Assembly: GCF_900114245.1 (NCBI RefSeq)
Contig: NZ_FOSK01000006.1
Location: 312,647 to 353,031 of the forward strand
Origin: Pseudovibrio ascidiaceicola
GTDB lineage: Bacteria; Pseudomonadota; Alphaproteobacteria; Rhizobiales; Stappiaceae
Direction: 5' to 3'
Length of the DNA stretch: 40,385 nt
The notes under the pieces were generated by a model. The model was not told where the DNA came from, searched no databases, and saw only the letters and a program-made list of their open reading frames with translations. Positions 23,002-31,570 of this stretch are shown piece after piece. Each line of letters begins with the position of its first letter. The first letter of the stretch is position 1. Position numbers and translations under genes: made by a program.

Positions 23002-24501
23002 ATGACAGGGTGGGTGCTCTCCATTGATCAGGGGACGACGTCAACACGTGCGATCGTTTTCAATGACAGTTTTGAAAGTGTGGGTGTCGGGCAACGCGAG
23101 TTTCCGCAGCATTTTCCGCATGAAGGCTGGGTAGAGCACGATCCTGAGGACCTCTGGACTACGACTGTTGAAACATGCCGTGAGGCTTTGTCCGGTGCTG
23201 ACCTTGCTGCTGGGCAGATTATCGGCGTGGGCATTACCAACCAGCGTGAGACAACGCTGATCTGGGATCGCGTAACTGGTGAGCCGGTTTATAACGCGAT
23301 TGTCTGGCAGGACCGGCGAACTTCTGCCTTCTGCAGCACTTTGAAAGCGGCGGGTCATGAAGAGCTGTTTACCAGCAAGACTGGTCTGCTGCTTGATCCT
23401 TATTTCTCCGGCACCAAGGTTGCCTGGATTCTGGACAATGTTGAGGGCGTGCGTGCACGGGCAGAAGCTGGGGAACTGGCGTTTGGTACCGTTGATACCT
23501 GGCTGATCTGGCGTTTGACTGGTGGCAAGTCCCATGTGACTGATGCGACCAACGCTTCACGTACTCTTCTCTATAACATCGGCGAAAACCGTTGGGATGC
23601 CGAGCTGCTGGCTCTGCTGAACATCCCGAAGAGCCTGCTGCCGGACGTGAAAGATTGTGCGGATGACTTCGGCACAATCACAGCTGATCTGTTTGGTGCC
23701 GAGTTGCCGATTTATGGCGTGGCTGGCGACCAGCAAGCGGCAACGGTTGGGCAGGCATGCTTTAAGCAGGGCATGGTGAAGTCCACCTATGGCACTGGTT
23801 GCTTTGCATTGCTGAACACCGGTGAAGAGCTGGTTTATTCCAAGAACCGGTTGCTCTCCACAATCGCGTATCGCATCAACGGCAAAACGACTTATGCGCT
23901 GGAAGGTTCCATCTTTATTGCTGGGGCTGCTGTGCAGTGGCTGCGTGATGGGCTGAAGATCATCGAGACCGCTGCGCAGACGCAGTTGATGGCTGAGAAT
24001 GCTGATCCGGAAAGCCATGTCTATCTGGTTCCGGCGTTTGTTGGTCTGGGTGCGCCATACTGGGACCCAGAGGCACGTGCGGCGATTTTCGGCATGACCC
24101 GTTCCACCGGTCAGGACGAGATTGCACGGGCGGCACTGGAAAGTGTTGGCTACCAGACTGTTGATCTGATCAACTCCAAGTCTTCTGACATGGGCTCTCC
24201 GCTGAATGGTGATACCGTGCTGCGCGTTGATGGCGGCATGGTTGCCTCTGACTGGACCATGCAGTTTCTTGCGGACATTCTTGGCCGTCCGGTGGATCGC
24301 CCGGTTGTTCAGGAAACCACCGCGCTTGGTGTTGCGTGGCTTGCGGGTATGAAGGCGGGTGTTTGGCCGAGCATGGAGGAATTCTCCAAGCGCTGGCATC
24401 TGGACCGTCGTTTTGAGCCGAACATGGATGCGGCTGAACGTGAGAAGCGACTCTCTGGTTGGCATGATGCTGTTTCTCGGACCCGTTCTCAGGCCTCCTG
24501 A
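23002..24501 (+). CDS. glpK: Glycerol kinase GlpK
   Basis: This 499-residue FGGY-family kinase phosphorylates glycerol to glycerol-3-phosphate with ATP. The N-terminal phosphate loop [15 protein letters not shown], the substrate segment [19 protein letters not shown] and GDQQAA are intact. The C-terminal lobe has [16 protein letters not shown] and [15 protein letters not shown]; the length is normal. A strong GGAGGAAT precedes the ATG. It follows glpD in the same direction, and together the two convert glycerol to dihydroxyacetone phosphate. The upstream region shows only one TTTTCGA, so GlpR control of glpK is less evident than for glpD. Confidence 0.97.
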   Translation: MTGWVLSIDQGTTSTRAIVFNDSFESVGVGQREFPQHFPHEGWVEHDPEDLWTTTVETCREALSGADLAAGQIIGVGITNQRETTLIWDRVTGEPVYNAIVWQDRRTSAFCSTLKAAGHEELFTSKTGLLLDPYFSGTKVAWILDNVEGVRARAEAGELAFGTVDTWLIWRLTGGKSHVTDATNASRTLLYNIGENRWDAELLALLNIPKSLLPDVKDCADDFGTITADLFGAELPIYGVAGDQQAATVGQACFKQGMVKSTYGTGCFALLNTGEELVYSKNRLLSTIAYRINGKTTYALEGSIFIAGAAVQWLRDGLKIIETAAQTQLMAENADPESHVYLVPAFVGLGAPYWDPEARAAIFGMTRSTGQDEIARAALESVGYQTVDLINSKSSDMGSPLNGDTVLRVDGGMVASDWTMQFLADILGRPVDRPVVQETTALGVAWLAGMKAGVWPSMEEFSKRWHLDRRFEPNMDAAEREKRLSGWHDAVSRTRSQAS

Positions 24502-24616
24502 ACTTCGTGAAATTGAGCTGCGGGAGGTGTCGGATTGCCGGTTACACACTTTCCGCAGCGTTATTAACTTGCTGAATTTATTGCTTTTCCACTGTGACTC
24601 TGGATTAATTTGTTTT

Positions 24617-24680
24617 CAGATATATCACAGTATTGACCTTTGAGGGTTTGGGGGTCATATTGCCTGTAATATATCACAGG
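24617..24680 (+). promoter_or_regulatory. Hydroxyproline operon promoter flanked by two palindromic operators
   Basis: TATATCACAG occurs at 24621-24630 and again at 24670-24679, 49 bp apart. The second copy is part of the near-palindrome CTGTAATATATCACAG (24664-24679), whose ATATAT core with flanking CTGT/ACAG is of the type bound by GntR (FadR-like) repressors. Between the sites lie TTGACC (24633-24638) and CATATT (24656-24661), a -35/-10 pair with exactly 17 bp spacing. Confidence 0.65.
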
Positions 24681-24694
24681 TGAGGATAATCAAA

Positions 24695-25612
24695 ATGTGG
24701 ACTGGTGTTTACCCGGCTGTCACAACAAAGTTTACAGAGAACGATGAGCTTGATTTTGTAGAGATGGAGCGTTGCTTCCAGCTGCAGATGGACGCCGGCT
24801 GCGATGGCATTATTGTTTGTGGTTCTCTTGGCGAAGCGATGGCGCTGGAGCCAGAAGAGAAAATCGAAATTCTCAAGCTTGCCAAAAAGGTTTGTGGGTC
24901 CAAGCACGTCATCATGACTGTGTGCGAGAGCTCTACGCGCCGCGCGAAGAAAGCGGCAGCGGATGCTGCAGCTGCTGGTGCAAATGGTCTGATGGTTCTG
25001 CCGGGCGTGCCCTACCGCTCTGCTCCGCATGAGACTGTGGCTCACATCAAGGCAGTTGCTAAAGCTGGTGGCGTTCCGGTGATGGTTTACAACAACCCGG
25101 TTGCTTACGGTGTTGATGTGACGTTGGACATGTTCGCTGAGCTGGCAGACGAGCCGCTTATTGTTGCGATGAAAGAGTCCACCGATGACATTCGCCGTGC
25201 AACAGAAGTGATCAACCGCTTTGGCGATCGTTTCAAGGTGCTGACAGGTGTTGATAACCTTGCGCTTGAGAGCCTGATGATGGGTGTTGATGGTTGGGTT
25301 GCTGGTCTTGTTGTTGCCTTCCCGCGTGAAACTGTTGCGATCTACAAGCTAGCAAAAGCTGGGCGTTATCAGGAAGCGCTTGAGATCTACCGTTGGTTCC
25401 GCCCGTTGCTGGACTTGGATGTCTCCACCAATCTAGTCCAAAATATCAAGTTGGCAGAGATGGTTGCGATCGGTTCTAATGACCGTGTCCGTGCGCCGCG
25501 TCTGGCATTGTCCGGTGCTGAGCGTGCACGCGTCATCAAGGTGGTGGAAGATGCTATTGCATGCCGCCCGGAACTGCCGGAGCTTAAAGAGCTATGCGAC
25601 ACATCCATGTAA
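24695..25612 (+). CDS. Delta1-pyrroline-4-hydroxy-2-carboxylate deaminase (HypD/LhpC type, DHDPS superfamily)
   Basis: This 305-residue class I aldolase-fold enzyme belongs to the DapA superfamily. The Schiff-base lysine is Lys160 (IVAMKEST) and the conserved Tyr132 is in VYNNPVAYG; the GSLGEA phosphate/carboxylate loop is at ~43-48. On sequence alone it could be another DapA-like lyase. The two following genes (D-hydroxyproline dehydrogenase and 4-hydroxyproline 2-epimerase) make deamination of Delta1-pyrroline-4-hydroxy-2-carboxylate to 2-oxoglutarate semialdehyde the best assignment. The ATG at 24695 is preferred (MWTGVYPAV is the family-like start, GAGG upstream); a GTG at 24680 would overlap the operator. 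It overlaps the next gene by 19 bases. Confidence 0.82.
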   Translation: MWTGVYPAVTTKFTENDELDFVEMERCFQLQMDAGCDGIIVCGSLGEAMALEPEEKIEILKLAKKVCGSKHVIMTVCESSTRRAKKAAADAAAAGANGLMVLPGVPYRSAPHETVAHIKAVAKAGGVPVMVYNNPVAYGVDVTLDMFAELADEPLIVAMKESTDDIRRATEVINRFGDRFKVLTGVDNLALESLMMGVDGWVAGLVVAFPRETVAIYKLAKAGRYQEALEIYRWFRPLLDLDVSTNLVQNIKLAEMVAIGSNDRVRAPRLALSGAERARVIKVVEDAIACRPELPELKELCDTSM

Positions 25613-26829
25613 TCGGAGCCGGGGTTGTTGGATTGGCAACAGCCCTGCGCCTTCAGCAAGGAGGCCATAAGGTTGCTCTGATTGACCGCAATGGTCCGGG
25701 TGAAATGGCCAGCCGTGGCAACGCGGCTGGCATTGCATGGACCGATGTTGCGCCTTTGGCATCCAAGGGCATTTGGCGGAAAATACCCGGCTGGTTGCTA
25801 GACCCGCTGGGGCCACTTTCTGTGCGCCCTGCTTATGCACTCAAGATCCTGCCATGGATGCTGCGGTTCTCGCGGGCATCGCTTCCCGATAAACTGAAAA
25901 ACAGCGTTCTCGGCAAAGCTGCGATCAATAAAGCCTCTCTTCCTGCATGGGAGCGGCTGTGGCAGGCTTCTGGTACACGGCATCATGTGTTCATGAAAGG
26001 CTGCCTAGAGGTTTACACCGAGCAGAGCCAGATTGAGGGTGTTCGCAGCGAGTGGCAGAAGCAACGGGATCACGGCATTGAGGTTCAGGAACTCACTGGA
26101 GATGAGATCCGCGAGTTGGAGCCTGATTTTTCTGAGCATGTTGTTGGGGGGGCGCTTGTTCCAGGGTGGATGACGGTGGATGATCCGCATGCCTTGTGCC
26201 TGAGCCTTGCGCAAGAGTTTGAGCGCAACGGTGGCAAGATCCTCAAGTCCTCGGTTTCCCATGTTCAGCCGCAGGGCGATCACATTGTTCTGCATCGCGA
26301 AGGTGAGGAGCAAATCCTGAGTGATCATGTGGTGATTGCCTGTGGCGCATGGTCCAAGACGTTGGCAGCTCAGTTGGGAGACAAGGTGCCGCTGGAGACG
26401 GAGCGTGGATACAACACCACGTTTTCTGAGCCGAATGTTGCTTTGAAGCACGCTGTTATGGTGCCAGGACTTGGCTTTGCGGTGACGCAGCTTTCTCACG
26501 GATTGCGGATTGGCGGTGCGGTTGAGTTTGGCGGCTTGGAGATGGAAGCCAACTGGAAGCGGGCTGACGCGATGGCAGAGAAGGCATCTCGTTTGTTACC
26601 CGGCTTGAACCGTGAAAATGGCATTCGCTGGATGGGGCATCGGCCTTCTATGCCGGATACGCTGCCAGTGATCGGACATTCGAAACAAAGCGACCGCGTG
26701 ACTTATGCGTTTGGGCATGGTCATCATGGGCTCACACAAGCAGCCATTACGGCTGAGCTGGTCAGTGACCTGATTTGCGGTGAGACACCAAAAATAGATT
26801 GCACACTTTACAGTGCTCAACGATTTTAA
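25594..26829 (+). CDS. FAD-dependent D-hydroxyproline dehydrogenase (DadA family)
   Basis: This 411-residue D-amino-acid dehydrogenase-type flavoprotein has the FAD-binding motif IGAGVVGLATALRLQQGG at ~6-23, then the family SRGNAAGIAW. Near the C-terminus it has WMGHRPSMPDTLPVIG and FGHGHHGLTQA, the typical DadA end. In the hydroxyproline pathway it would oxidise cis-4-hydroxy-D-proline to Delta1-pyrroline-4-hydroxy-2-carboxylate, passing electrons to the respiratory chain. The start lies inside the end of the deaminase gene (19-base overlap), indicating coupled translation. D-proline or other D-amino acids are possible alternative substrates; the gene neighbours favour hydroxyproline. Confidence 0.85.
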   Translation: MRHIHVIGAGVVGLATALRLQQGGHKVALIDRNGPGEMASRGNAAGIAWTDVAPLASKGIWRKIPGWLLDPLGPLSVRPAYALKILPWMLRFSRASLPDKLKNSVLGKAAINKASLPAWERLWQASGTRHHVFMKGCLEVYTEQSQIEGVRSEWQKQRDHGIEVQELTGDEIRELEPDFSEHVVGGALVPGWMTVDDPHALCLSLAQEFERNGGKILKSSVSHVQPQGDHIVLHREGEEQILSDHVVIACGAWSKTLAAQLGDKVPLETERGYNTTFSEPNVALKHAVMVPGLGFAVTQLSHGLRIGGAVEFGGLEMEANWKRADAMAEKASRLLPGLNRENGIRWMGHRPSMPDTLPVIGHSKQSDRVTYAFGHGHHGLTQAAITAELVSDLICGETPKIDCTLYSAQRF

Positions 26830-26915
26830 GTGCGGTGCTGCCGGGGGAGAAAGAGGGCTCCATCGGTTGACCGCCGGCATTTTGTATTGATGCCATGGAA
26901 TAAGGGGAGGGGAGC

Positions 26916-27956
26916 TTGGTCTCCAAGAGTTTTTTCTGTGTTGACGGGCATACCTGCGGTAACCCCGTGCGACTGGTTGCGGGCGGCACGCCAGCTTTAC
27001 GCGGCAATGATATGCTGGAGCGGCGGGCGGATTTTCTCAAGCGCTATGACTGGATCAGAACCGGATTGATGTTTGAGCCGCGTGGACACGACATGATGTC
27101 CGGTTCCATGCTTTTTCCTCCAACTCGGCCTGACTGCGATGTGGCGGTATTGTTTATCGAGACATCTGGCTGTCTGCCCATGTGCGGGCATGGCACCATA
27201 GGCACCATTACCATGGCGTTGGAGGAAGGACTTATTGAACCTCGCGAGCCGGGCAAAGTGTATCTGGATACACCAGCTGGTCTTGTGGTGGCTGAGTATT
27301 TTGAAAAAGATGGATATGTTGAGAGTGTTCGCCTGACCAACGTGCCAAGTTATTTGGCGGAGACTGGCTTGAGCGTTGATTTGCCTGGAGTGGGTGAGAT
27401 TAGCGTTGACGTGGCGTATGGTGGCAACTTCTACGCCATTGTTGAGGAACAGGAGAACTTCCCGGGCCTTGAAAATGTGGGTGTCTCACAGTTGCTCGAC
27501 TGGAGTCCGCGGTTGCGGGCTGCTTTGAATGAGAAGTACTCCGTGACTCATGCCGAAGATGAACGCATCCACGGTATCAGTCACATTCAATGGACCGGCA
27601 AACCGACCTCGGATGCTGCTGATCGGCGCAATGCAGTGTTTTATGGCGATAAGGCACTGGACCGCAGCCCATGTGGCACCGGCACCTCCGCTCGGCTAGC
27701 ACACCTTTACGCCAAAGGCGAGTTGAAGGTGGGCGACATCATGCGCCATGAGTCCATCATCGGCTCTGTGTTTGTTGGCGGTGTGAAGGAAGCAGCGAAA
27801 GTGGGCGGGCATGACGGCATCATCCCAACCATCGAAGGCTGGGCTCGCAAAACCGGCTACAATACCCTCTTCCTTGACGATCGTGACCCCTACATGACTG
27901 GCTTCCAACTGGCTGCCGACGGTGCGAAGCACTTTCCGGAGAAGGGGACATATTGA
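26916..27956 (+). CDS. 4-hydroxyproline 2-epimerase (proline racemase family)
   Basis: This 346-residue enzyme has both catalytic cysteines of the epimerase type: Cys90 in MCGHGTIG and Cys253 in SPCGTGTSA. Two Cys residues distinguish racemases/epimerases from the Thr-containing dehydratase relatives. The start is unusual: TTG, preceded by AGGGGAGGGGAG. An in-frame ATG 21 bases upstream is blocked by a stop after two codons, and the resulting N-terminus (SFFCVDGHTCGNPVR) matches the family. It would convert trans-4-hydroxy-L-proline to cis-4-hydroxy-D-proline, the first step of the pathway. It is the last gene of the operon, 86 bp after the dehydrogenase. The final enzyme, 2-oxoglutarate semialdehyde dehydrogenase, is not in the window. 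Confidence 0.88.
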   Translation: MVSKSFFCVDGHTCGNPVRLVAGGTPALRGNDMLERRADFLKRYDWIRTGLMFEPRGHDMMSGSMLFPPTRPDCDVAVLFIETSGCLPMCGHGTIGTITMALEEGLIEPREPGKVYLDTPAGLVVAEYFEKDGYVESVRLTNVPSYLAETGLSVDLPGVGEISVDVAYGGNFYAIVEEQENFPGLENVGVSQLLDWSPRLRAALNEKYSVTHAEDERIHGISHIQWTGKPTSDAADRRNAVFYGDKALDRSPCGTGTSARLAHLYAKGELKVGDIMRHESIIGSVFVGGVKEAAKVGGHDGIIPTIEGWARKTGYNTLFLDDRDPYMTGFQLAADGAKHFPEKGTY

Positions 27957-27970
27957 GAGTGATTGCGGCT

Positions 27971-28018
27971 GAAAGGTAAGGGTGAGTTTCTTGTTTTGGC
28001 GAGCCACTCCTACCTTTC
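27971..28018. terminator. Possible terminator between the convergent epimerase and LysR genes
   Basis: GAAAGGTA at 27971 pairs with TACCTTTC at 28011, and the pairing continues inward imperfectly. No clear U-tract is present. Confidence 0.4.
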
Positions 28019-28024
28019 CGAATC

Positions 28025-28939
28025 CTAACTGTCAGATTTCGTCCCAGCGACCCAGAATTCGTTGCGGCGGGCGGTGATGCGTTGGGCTATGAAGTCAACG
28101 AAGAGGCGGACGCGGGCGGTGTTGCGGAGGTCGCGGTGGAGGAGGAGCCAGATGCTGCGGTATGGCATGGGCTTTTGGAAGGGTGCACGCATGAGCAAGG
28201 GATGCCTGTCGCCCAAATTGCAGGCAATATAGGCCATGCCCAAACCTGCGGCGGCCAGAGAAATAAGCGGCACCAGTTCTGAAACCCTGTGCTTTAAGAG
28301 CGCTTTTGGGTAGCAGCCACTTTCAATCCACGGAGCGGTTGTCTCACCTTCCGCCTCGTGCCACCCGATGAAACTCAGGCCTTCGCCGCTGTTATCTTTG
28401 ATCTTTTCAGCGTATTCCCGCGTGCAATACGCTGCTTGTGACATCTGCACAAGCTTTCGGCCCACAACGTCTTGTGTCACTTCATCGGTGATGCGAAAGC
28501 CAACGTCTGCTTCTCGTCTGGTCAGATCTGCGACATTGTTTGTGAAGTTCAGGTTCAGTTCGATTTCCGGATACTTATCAGCAAACAAGACCAGATCATC
28601 CATGATTGACGTCATGGCCAGACCGTGGGGCATGGTTACGTATATGGTGCCTTGCGGCTCTGCATCTCGTCCAACAATGATGCGCGAGGCCGCTGTCATC
28701 TCGTCTTCCACTCGCTCTGCGTAGGGAAGGAGCGCTTCGCCTAGTTCTGTCAAAACAAGTCCCGCCTTGGAGCGGTCAAACAGACGGCTGCCGACCCGTT
28801 CTTCCAGAACTTCCAGTCTTCGGGCAAGGGTTGTGTGGTTGACGCGGATCAGGTTTGCACCGCCTCTCAGTGTTCCGCTGCGGGCCACTGCCAGAAAGTA
28901 CTTCAGGTCATCCCAGTTCAGAGCGTAGTTTTCTTGCAT
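28025..28939 (-). CDS. LysR-family transcriptional regulator
   Basis: This 304-residue regulator has an N-terminal winged helix at ~8-66: LNWDDLKYFLAVARSGTLRGGANLIRVNHTTLARRLEVLEERVG. The position after the recognition helix and the RLFDR motif are typical. An effector-binding domain follows from ~90 and spans LNFTNNVADLTRREADVGFRIT, the segment usual for the LysR subgroup regulating oxidoreductases. It is transcribed away from the SDR gene, and the shared 122-bp gap contains a GTTCAAATTTGGAAC palindrome that fits the T-N11-A LysR box. It probably regulates the SDR gene and itself; the effector is unknown. Confidence 0.92.
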   Translation of the reverse strand: MQENYALNWDDLKYFLAVARSGTLRGGANLIRVNHTTLARRLEVLEERVGSRLFDRSKAGLVLTELGEALLPYAERVEDEMTAASRIIVGRDAEPQGTIYVTMPHGLAMTSIMDDLVLFADKYPEIELNLNFTNNVADLTRREADVGFRITDEVTQDVVGRKLVQMSQAAYCTREYAEKIKDNSGEGLSFIGWHEAEGETTAPWIESGCYPKALLKHRVSELVPLISLAAAGLGMAYIACNLGDRHPLLMRAPFQKPMPYRSIWLLLHRDLRNTARVRLFVDFIAQRITARRNEFWVAGTKSDS

Positions 28940-28959
28940 GGTCAGGCCTATATCCGACG

Positions 28960-28974
28960 GTTCAAATTTGGAAC
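28960..28974. promoter_or_regulatory. Candidate LysR operator
   Basis: GTTCAAATTTGGAAC is a near-perfect inverted repeat containing T-N11-A. It lies 21 bp before the LysR start and 88 bp before the divergent SDR start. Confidence 0.45.
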
Positions 28975-29061
28975 ATAGCGTCCATTTTTACCCGTCTACA
29001 CTTCAAAATTCAACCAGCGTACGTTTCCTTCATCGAACATACTTCAACAGGAAACGCAGCA

Positions 29062-29985
29062 ATGTCTCCGATCAGATCTGTTTTAATTACCGGTGCGAAT
29101 GCAGGGCTAGGCCGTGAGGCGGCGCGTCAACTTGCAAAGACCAGCAGTATTGAGAAAATTTACCTCGCTTGTCGCAATGAGGCCAAAGCTCGAGCAGCAA
29201 AAGCTGCTCTTGAAGTTGAAGCCAAGCGCGAAATTTTCGAAATTATCCTGATGGACGTGATGGATCCTGATTCCGTTCGTCAGGCCATCAGTCAGATGAC
29301 TACGCCGGTGGATGCTCTCATCCTCAATGCAGGCGGCGTGGGTGGCCGGTCGCCCAATGGCATGACTGCACACGGTGTCACCAACATTTATGCCGTGAAC
29401 CTGTTGGGTCATGTGGTGTTGGTGGATGAGATGCTGGAGCGTCAGCTGATCACTTCCACCGTGCTTTATGCGGGCTCTGAAGCTGCGCGCGGCATACCCA
29501 AGATGGGTGTTGCCCGCCCAGTGCTGAAAGAAGCTTCGGTAGATGAGTTTCGAGCCATAGCGGATGGGCGCACATTTACCGAAAAGAGTGATCCAATGGA
29601 TGCCTATGCGAGCGTGAAGCTTATTGGCGCTCTTTGGATGTCTTCCATGGCTCGTCAGCACCCGCACATTCGTTTTGTAACCATGAGCCCGGGCGGCACC
29701 ACTGGCACCAACGGGTTTGATGATATGCCCTTCCTTAAGAGGATCTTCTTCAAGCATGTGGGCGGAGTTCTGATGCCTCTGCTGGGCATGATGCATGGCG
29801 TTGAAGATGGTGCAAAGCGCTATGTGGACTGCATTTTAGACCCGAAGTTCAAGAGCGGTGTTTTTTACGCCAGTGCTGGTGAAGGTGCTGTCGGTAAGCT
29901 GACTGATCAGGCCACTCTTTATTCTGCTTTCAGCAATCACAGTTTTCAGGACAACGCCAATCAGGCTGTCCACCAACTTGTCTAA
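29062..29985 (+). CDS. Short-chain dehydrogenase/reductase
   Basis: This 307-residue NAD(P)-dependent oxidoreductase starts at the ATG with AGGAAA eight bases upstream; the longer open frame overlaps the LysR gene and is rejected. The Rossmann loop TGANAGLGREAARQLA is at ~9-24. The adenine-pocket Asp is in LMDVMD and the NAG motif in LILNAGG. The expected catalytic Tyr-x-x-x-Lys is at YASVK, with a Ser in the preceding strand region (AGSEAA). C-terminal features resemble the retinol-dehydrogenase/protochlorophyllide-like classical SDRs. Substrate unknown. It is followed after 30 bp by the DUF4345-like gene, likely co-transcribed, and is controlled by the divergent LysR protein. Confidence 0.88.
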   Translation: MSPIRSVLITGANAGLGREAARQLAKTSSIEKIYLACRNEAKARAAKAALEVEAKREIFEIILMDVMDPDSVRQAISQMTTPVDALILNAGGVGGRSPNGMTAHGVTNIYAVNLLGHVVLVDEMLERQLITSTVLYAGSEAARGIPKMGVARPVLKEASVDEFRAIADGRTFTEKSDPMDAYASVKLIGALWMSSMARQHPHIRFVTMSPGGTTGTNGFDDMPFLKRIFFKHVGGVLMPLLGMMHGVEDGAKRYVDCILDPKFKSGVFYASAGEGAVGKLTDQATLYSAFSNHSFQDNANQAVHQLV

Positions 29986-30015
29986 ATCCCAACTCATTTA
30001 ATCTGGAGAGAACCA

Positions 30016-30387
30016 ATGGAACTTATCTATCAAATTATGGTTGGCGCCCCTACGCTTATGCTTCTCGGCCTGGGCACCGTCTCAATGTTTGCCCCGTCTC
30101 GTATGACAAAGAATTTTGCGCTTGAGCCTGTTGGCGTTGCGGGCCTGAGCACCATTCGCTCTGTGATTGGTGGACTGTTTTTATCAAGTGTTGCGCTTTT
30201 GATTATTGGGTTTGTGACGGTGCAGCCTCAAGCTTATGTGGCCGTTGCCATTTTGCTGGGTGTTGTTGCGCTGGGCCGTGTGGTTGGCTTGCTGGCAGAT
30301 GGTTTTGTCAAAGACGTTATCCCTCCGCTTGTTGTTGAGCTTGTTCTTATCGCAGCCTTGCTCGGTGCTTTCTTCCGGCCTTTCTAA
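30016..30387 (+). CDS. DUF4345-like small membrane protein
   Basis: This 123-residue protein has four hydrophobic segments (~8-27, 45-65, 72-90, 101-120). The conserved patch STIRSVIGGLFLSS and the GRVVGLLADG motif after the third helix are those of the DUF4345 family. Function unknown for the family. GGAG precedes the ATG, and the 30-bp gap to the SDR gene suggests one transcript under the LysR protein. Confidence 0.75.
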   Translation: MELIYQIMVGAPTLMLLGLGTVSMFAPSRMTKNFALEPVGVAGLSTIRSVIGGLFLSSVALLIIGFVTVQPQAYVAVAILLGVVALGRVVGLLADGFVKDVIPPLVVELVLIAALLGAFFRPF

Positions 30388-30477
30388 TAGGGGTGAAGGC
30401 TCTTTTGAGATTTGGAATTTTTGGCGGTGGGGAACTTGGTTTCTCCGCCGCTTTGCTTTTTCCAGTGTGTGGAAATG

Positions 30478-31179
30478 CTAGCGTGAGTTGACCTTCAACC
30501 ACCGGAAGGCGTGGTCAAGGTAAGCTGCACCGTCATTGGTTACCGGATCACCGTGTGCGATCACGACAGCTTTTGTCGGCCAGCCGAGAACTTTTCTGAG
30601 TGCCTTGCGAGCTGCTGCCTTATCGCGGAAGGCGACGCGGAATTTGCGTGGAACACTTGGTGTCGGTTCTGTCATCAAGTCGAGCCGCGCAATGAGGGCA
30701 CGCCATCCTATGAACCACCCCTTTGGAAATTTTTGCAATAGGTCAGTGAACAGCGTTGTTCTGCTGGCTTTGTGAAAGAACACAACCTCTGTTGTGATGG
30801 AGTTGCCTGCTATTACGGACTGGCAAATCTCATCTTGCCAATCTGCCGGGGCTTTGTTGCTTAAGGTTGAGGTGAAAGACAGATCAGGCCTCTTTTCGGC
30901 CAGACCAGGCGCTGCATGGAGTTGGGCCTCAGGATAAGCCGTGGCCCAGTCCGTGAGGAAGCTGTCGTGCAGATGATTTGGTGCGATGGTGTGGCGAACG
31001 GGGCCGAGAATATCTAGTTGGTTTTTCAGTTCTTCTGACAAGGCTATGGGGGACCAGATAAAGAGCCCGCCATCTTGCAGGCGGATGACTGCCATACGGG
31101 TTGAATAATGAAAGCCGAGGGCGGCGGTGATGACTGGTCCATCCACCAGCCAGAACTCCGGAGCGAATGATTGCAGCAT
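30478..31179 (-). CDS. DUF4336-like (metallo-hydrolase-related) protein
   Basis: This 233-residue soluble protein carries the family pattern LFIWSPIAL, then GPVRHTIAPNHLHDSFLTDW (with a His pair), YPEAQLHAAPGLAEKRPDL and the late AHGDPV. It resembles the MBL-fold-related DUF4336 family, whose members keep part of the fold but not the full HxHxDH zinc motif. No activity is established. It is convergent with the DUF4345-like gene, and a weak GC hairpin in the 90-bp gap may terminate both. Single gene. Confidence 0.75.
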   Translation of the reverse strand: MLQSFAPEFWLVDGPVITAALGFHYSTRMAVIRLQDGGLFIWSPIALSEELKNQLDILGPVRHTIAPNHLHDSFLTDWATAYPEAQLHAAPGLAEKRPDLSFTSTLSNKAPADWQDEICQSVIAGNSITTEVVFFHKASRTTLFTDLLQKFPKGWFIGWRALIARLDLMTEPTPSVPRKFRVAFRDKAAARKALRKVLGWPTKAVVIAHGDPVTNDGAAYLDHAFRWLKVNSR

Positions 31180-31570
31180 GAAGATGACATCCCCAATTGT
31201 GGAAGTCAGGCGTGAGGTGCAATGCGCCGTATTGCTATAACACTAAGGCATCCCGCAGCACTGTGAAACCATGTATTCTGCCAAAATGGAGAGAGGGGCT
31301 GAGGAGTGCCAACAGCATTTAACGGCTGAATTCTGCCTTTAAGGCCTCTTTTGCGAAATTGAATAAAGTATAGGTGTAATGCCCTATAATATATCCACAG
31401 TCACAAATACGCGGTTTGGCAGCAAAACGTTTACTTATAACTCACGATAAACTAAGCGAGGATTTGTAAGGCTTCCTGTCTTATTAGGATTTGTCGCGTA
31501 TGCCTCGTATACACCGCACGATCACTGACACCAGACTACACTGATCTACTTTGCGAAGGACGCTAAGACG
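31180..31570. other. Gene-free 391-bp gap before the SLC13 transporter gene
   Basis: No frame in this gap looks coding. It contains TATAAT at 31385-31390, a possible -10 box without a convincing -35 partner, and a small GCCTT/AAGGC hairpin near 31337. Nothing else was seen. Confidence 0.5.

Noticed and set aside
29107-29796. 229-residue antisense frame inside the SDR gene
   Set aside because: Entirely covered by the SDR coding region, without a ribosome binding site or family features.
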